A stretch of 7,372 nt of DNA from Pseudomonadota bacterium (GTDB lineage: Bacteria > Pseudomonadota > Alphaproteobacteria > Acetobacterales > Acetobacteraceae), in NCBI GenBank assembly GCA_021784255.1, contig JAJXSZ010000156.1:1-7372 (forward strand), given 5' to 3'. The translations under genes were made by a program, and so were the position numbers. Below are positions 4,724 through 7,372 of this stretch, piece after piece; position 1 is the first letter of the stretch, and each line of letters starts with the position of its first letter. Under the pieces are notes generated by a model, which worked only from the letters and a program-made list of their open reading frames with translations, was not told the DNA's origin and made no database searches.

Positions 4724-5955
4724 GAGAAGAACTCCCGCACCCGGCGGATACCGGCGGCGAGCGCATCGATCTCGTCGCGGGTCGTGTAGAGGGCGAAGCT
4801 GGCGCGCGCGGTGCTGTCCACGCCGAGGCGGCGCATCAGCGGTTCGGCGCAATGATGGCCGGCGCGCACGGCGATCCCCTGGCGATCGAGCAGGGTCGCG
4901 ATGTCGTGGGCATGGGCGCAGTCCATGGTGAAGGAGACGACACCGCCACGGTCCTGGGCGCGGCCGAGGACGTTCACGCCCTCGATCCCGGCGAGCGTCG
5001 CGAGCGCGTGCTCCGTCAGCGCCGCCTCGTGCGCGGCGATGGCACCGTAGCCGACGGCGCGGACATAGGCGATCGCGGCCTTGAGGCCGATCGCCTCGAT
5101 GATCGGCGGTGTGCCGGCCTCGAATTTATGCGGAATCTCGGCCCAGGTGCTGCGCTCGTACGTCACCGAGGCGATCATGTCGCCGCCGCCGAGGAAGGGC
5201 GGCATCGCCTCGAGCAGCTCGCGGCGGGCCCAGAGCACGCCGATGCCGGTCGGGCCGTAGAGCTTGTGGCCGGTGAAGGCGTAGAAATCCGCGTCCAGCG
5301 CCTGCACATCGACGGCGCGGTGAACGATCGCCTGGGAGCCGTCGAACAGCACCTTCGCGCCGTAGCGGTGCGCGAGCGCGGCGACGCGCGCGGCGGGGAC
5401 ATAGGTGCCGAGCACGTTGGACATGTGCGTGATCGAAACGAGGCCGACACGCCCGTCGGCGAGCAGGGATTCGAGGGACGCGAGGTCGAGCTCGCCGGCA
5501 TCGGTGATCGGCGCCACGCGCAGCTCGATGCCGCGCTCGTCGCGCAGCAACTGCCAGGGGACGATGTTGGAGTGGTGCTCCATGGCGGAGATCACCACCG
5601 CCTGGCCGGGCCTGAGGACGCCGCGGCCGTAGCTGTGCGCGACGAGGTTGATCGCCTCGGTAGAGTTGCGGGTGAAGACGATCTCGTGGCGGTCCGGCGC
5701 GTTGAGCAGGCCGGCGGCGGCATCGCGGGTGGACTCGTAGGCCTCGGTGGCGCGCTCGCTCATCCAGTGCAGACCGCGATGCACGTTGGCGTAGCTGCGT
5801 TCCATCGCGCCGACCATGGCCTCGATCACCGCGCGCGGCTTCTGCGCGGAGGCGGCGCTGTCGAGGAACACCAGCGGCCGGCCGTGGACCGTTTCGGCGA
5901 GGATGGGGAAATCGGCGCGCAGGCGCGCGAGATCCTGTGGTGTCACGACGTTCAT
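4720..5955 (-). CDS. sufS: SufS cysteine desulfurase (group II, PLP-dependent)
   Basis: SufS removes sulfur from L-cysteine as an enzyme-bound persulfide, giving L-alanine, and supplies that sulfur to Fe-S cluster assembly. It is a 411-residue cytoplasmic aminotransferase class V protein, normal in length. Visible residues map onto E. coli SufS: H127 in SAMEHHSNIVPWQ (PLP stacking), D205 in LFDGSQAIVH, the PLP Schiff-base lysine K231 in FTGHKLYGPTGIGVLW, and the persulfide cysteine C369 in RAGHHCAEPLM. The RxGHHCA motif with its short loop marks group II. FLDSAASAQKP near the N-terminus and FEAGTPPI (278-285) are further signatures. Start: ATG at 5955, with a strong GGGAGG RBS and an ATGA overlap with the sufD stop. 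A GTG at 5973 would sit on the RBS itself and is less likely. No sufE is seen. The adjacent sufU probably serves as the sulfur acceptor. Confidence 0.97.
   Translation of the reverse strand: MNVVTPQDLARLRADFPILAETVHGRPLVFLDSAASAQKPRAVIEAMVGAMERSYANVHRGLHWMSERATEAYESTRDAAAGLLNAPDRHEIVFTRNSTEAINLVAHSYGRGVLRPGQAVVISAMEHHSNIVPWQLLRDERGIELRVAPITDAGELDLASLESLLADGRVGLVSITHMSNVLGTYVPAARVAALAHRYGAKVLFDGSQAIVHRAVDVQALDADFYAFTGHKLYGPTGIGVLWARRELLEAMPPFLGGGDMIASVTYERSTWAEIPHKFEAGTPPIIEAIGLKAAIAYVRAVGYGAIAAHEAALTEHALATLAGIEGVNVLGRAQDRGGVVSFTMDCAHAHDIATLLDRQGIAVRAGHHCAEPLMRRLGVDSTARASFALYTTRDEIDALAAGIRRVREFFS
4732..4736 (-). promoter_or_regulatory. Ribosome binding site for sufU
   Basis: On the - strand GGGAG lies 8 bases before the GTG at 4723, inside the codons for the VREFFS end of SufS. 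It fixes the sufU start and supports stop-start coupling. Confidence 0.7.
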
Positions 5956-7145
5956 TGCGCGCCCTCCCACCACGGATCGATCAGCGATTCCATCCAGGCG
6001 CGGGCGGCCGCGTGGGCGATCGGGTCGAGGGCTGCGGCGAGGAAGGCCCGGACCAGGATCGCGCGGGCGACGGCCTGCGGCACGCCGCGGCTCTGCAGGT
6101 AGAACAGCTGGTCCGCATCGAGCTCACCGACGGTGGCGCCATGGCTGCACTTCACGTCGTCGGCGTAGATTTCGAGCTGCGGCTTGGCGCTGATCTCGGC
6201 GCGCGGGGAGAGCAGCAGGGTCTGGTTCATCTGGTAGCCGTCGGTCTTCTGGCCCGCGCGCGCGACCTCGATCTTGCCCTGGAAGACGCCGTGCGCGCGG
6301 CCGGCGAGCACGGTCTTCACGGTCTGGCGCGACACCGTCGCCGCGGCGTCGTGGCGGACCACGGTGGTGAAGTCACCGTGCTGGGCACGGGCGAGGAGCT
6401 GGGCGGCGTTGAGATGCGCCGTCGCGCGCGGGCCGGCGAGGCGGGCGTGGATTTCGGTCCGCCCGATCGCGGCCCCGCGCGCGAGGAGGAAGCTGTCATA
6501 GGTCGCCGTCTCGGCCGCCTCGGCATAGATGGTGGCGAGGTGGTAGGATGTTTCCGATTCGTCCTGGATGCGCAGATGGGTGAGGGCGGCGCCGGCAGCG
6601 AGCGAGATTTCCAGCACCGGGTTGTGGAAATAGGCGCCCTGACCGCCCGCGTATTCGACGAGGGTCAGCTTCGCGCCGGCGCCGAGGCTGATCGCGTGGC
6701 GCGGATGCGAGGTCGCGCCGGTGGCGAGATGGGCGAGGACGAGGGTGCCGGCATCGGTGCCGGCCGCGACCTCGACCCTTGCCCCGTCGCGCGCCAGCAT
6801 CGTGTTCAGGGCAACAAGCTTCTCCTCGGCGGGCCGGGCGAGGCCGAGCATCGCGACGCCGGTGCCGACCCGCATCCGGTCGGTGGCGACGGAGAGCGCG
6901 GGGGCGAAGCGGCCGTCGGCGAAGACCAGGCGGGGCGCGGGAAAGCCGGCGAGGGAGGGCGGCAGGACCGGGGTCGCGGGCGGGTCGAGCGTGGCCTCGT
7001 AGAGCGGGCGCAGCGGCGTGGCGCGCCAGGCTTCCTCGCGCATCCCCGGCAGGCCGTGCTCGCGCAGCAGCCCGGCCGCGGCGCGCGCCTCGGGCGAGGC
7101 ATTCGCCGCAGGAGCGAAACGATCGAGGAAGGACGCCGCGTTCAT
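5952..7145 (-). CDS. sufD: SufD, Fe-S cluster assembly scaffold subunit
   Basis: SufD pairs with SufB on top of a SufC ATPase dimer to form the SufBC2D scaffold on which clusters are built in the cytoplasm. The protein has 397 residues, normal for SufD. The N-terminal GLPGMREEAWRATPLRPLYE (31-50) matches the usual G-x-P-x-x-R-x-E-x-W-[RK]-[YAT]-[ST]-x-L lead-in. The middle is the beta-helix core with Gly/Ala-rich strands. The C-terminal part carries GKIEVARAGQKTDGYQMNQTLLLS, AEISAKPQLEIYADDVKCSHGATVGELDADQLFYLQSRG and the closing helices that dock SufC. H335 in KCSHGAT corresponds to the E. coli SufD histidine (H360) at the SufB interface needed for cluster formation. Start: ATG at 7145, overlapping the sufC stop as ATGA. 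AAGG 10 bases upstream is a moderate RBS. It is SufD rather than SufB because of its length, its lead-in and its position between sufC and sufS. Confidence 0.96.
   Translation of the reverse strand: MNAASFLDRFAPAANASPEARAAAGLLREHGLPGMREEAWRATPLRPLYEATLDPPATPVLPPSLAGFPAPRLVFADGRFAPALSVATDRMRVGTGVAMLGLARPAEEKLVALNTMLARDGARVEVAAGTDAGTLVLAHLATGATSHPRHAISLGAGAKLTLVEYAGGQGAYFHNPVLEISLAAGAALTHLRIQDESETSYHLATIYAEAAETATYDSFLLARGAAIGRTEIHARLAGPRATAHLNAAQLLARAQHGDFTTVVRHDAAATVSRQTVKTVLAGRAHGVFQGKIEVARAGQKTDGYQMNQTLLLSPRAEISAKPQLEIYADDVKCSHGATVGELDADQLFYLQSRGVPQAVARAILVRAFLAAALDPIAHAAARAWMESLIDPWWEGAQ
5962..5968 (-). promoter_or_regulatory. Ribosome binding site for sufS
   Basis: On the - strand GGGAGGG lies 6 bases before the ATG at 5955 and inside the end of sufD. 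It is the strongest Shine-Dalgarno match in the window and settles the sufS start. Confidence 0.85.
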
Positions 7146-7372
7146 GCGGCCGCCGCCTTGCCGACGATCTCGCCGTAGCCGCTCGCCTCCAGCTCGTGCG
7201 CCAGTTCCGGGCCGCCGGAGCGGACGATGCGGCCATGCGCAAGGACGTGCACGCGGTCCGGCACGATGTGGTCGAGCAGGCGCTGGTAGTGGGTGATGAC
7301 GAGGGCGGAGAAATCCGGGCCGCGCAGTGCGTTCACCCCCTGGGCGACGATGCGCAGTGCGTCGATGTCGAG
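7142..7372 (-). CDS. sufC: SufC, Fe-S assembly ABC-type ATPase (C-terminal part, partial)
   Basis: Only the last 76 residues are in the window. The frame runs open to the right edge. The fragment begins LDIDALRIVAQGVNALRG, which is the segment just after the Walker B/D-loop of SufC (family pattern DSGLDIDAL). It continues with ALVITHYQRLLDHIVPD, where His28 of the fragment is the switch (H-loop) histidine, then VHVLAHGRIVRSGGPELAHELEASGYGEIV, a typical SufC C-terminus. SufC is the cytoplasmic ATPase of SufBC2D and is not a membrane transporter. Walker A, the signature motif and Walker B lie outside. An in-frame GTG at 7336 is not the start. The stop overlaps the sufD start as ATGA. Confidence 0.95.
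   Translation of the reverse strand, partial: LDIDALRIVAQGVNALRGPDFSALVITHYQRLLDHIVPDRVHVLAHGRIVRSGGPELAHELEASGYGEIVGKAAAA

Noticed and set aside
4268..4852. Longer N-terminus for SufU (194 residues)
   Set aside because: The extra part is Arg-rich shadow sequence from sufS. The GTG at 4723 has an RBS and overlaps the sufS stop.
4852..6102. Long + strand open frame (416 codons) opposite sufS and sufD
   Set aside because: It is fully antisense to sufS, which has all its catalytic residues. Its protein is a Gly/Ala/Arg/Val-rich mixture with no recognisable motif, as expected where high GC removes stop codons.
5937..7178. Long + strand open frame (413 codons) opposite sufD
   Set aside because: Antisense to a convincing SufD. 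Its composition is a GC-driven shadow and there is no family similarity.

Overview
The window is a densely packed piece of a very GC-rich bacterial chromosome. By eye, G or C fills nearly every third codon position, and there are many GTG or TTG starts. Gene content and order suggest an alphaproteobacterium, most likely Rhodospirillales/Acetobacteraceae-like. The reasons are a SUF operon in the order sufC-sufD-sufS-sufU-sufT(DUF59)-sufA, a eukaryote-like glutaryl-CoA dehydrogenase, and a GFGDDMPAF-type tail on what looks like a DEAD-box helicase. The taxonomic call is inference from protein flavour, not from a search. Every gene is complete except the two cut by the window edges, and no stretch over 300 bases lacks a gene.

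Left arm, + strand (1-2907). It starts with the C-terminal tail of a protein, probably a DEAD-box RNA helicase, rich in Ala, Pro, Arg, His and Glu and built partly on 15-bp tandem repeats. Its stop overlaps the GTG start of glutaryl-CoA dehydrogenase (gcdH) by 4 bp. gcdH in turn overlaps, by about 41 bp, a TTG-started RlmD/TrmA-family RNA uracil-C5 methyltransferase with a [4Fe-4S] cysteine motif. The three are packed like one transcription unit, though their functions (RNA remodelling, lysine/tryptophan catabolism, RNA methylation) are not obviously linked.

Right arm, - strand (7372 down to 2888). Read right to left, it is the downstream half of a SUF iron-sulfur cluster assembly operon: end of sufC (ATPase), sufD (scaffold partner), sufS (cysteine desulfurase), sufU (IscU-like sulfur acceptor/zinc protein), sufT (DUF59), sufA (A-type carrier), then a glutathione S-transferase-like gene. 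Almost every junction is an ATGA/GTGA or 8-bp overlap, implying translational coupling and one polycistronic mRNA. The promoter and any IscR-type regulator, sufB and the rest of sufC lie beyond the right edge. SufS takes sulfur from cysteine, SufU probably accepts it, SufB-C-D build the cluster, and SufA and SufT probably help deliver it.

The two arms converge tail to tail, with the methyltransferase and GST reading frames overlapping by 20 bp and no room for a dedicated intergenic terminator. I found no RNA gene, CRISPR array, insertion sequence or phage gene. No clearly new biological system is visible. The most notable points are the GST lacking the class cysteine at the end of the suf operon, the repeat-built helicase tail, and the unusual packing.
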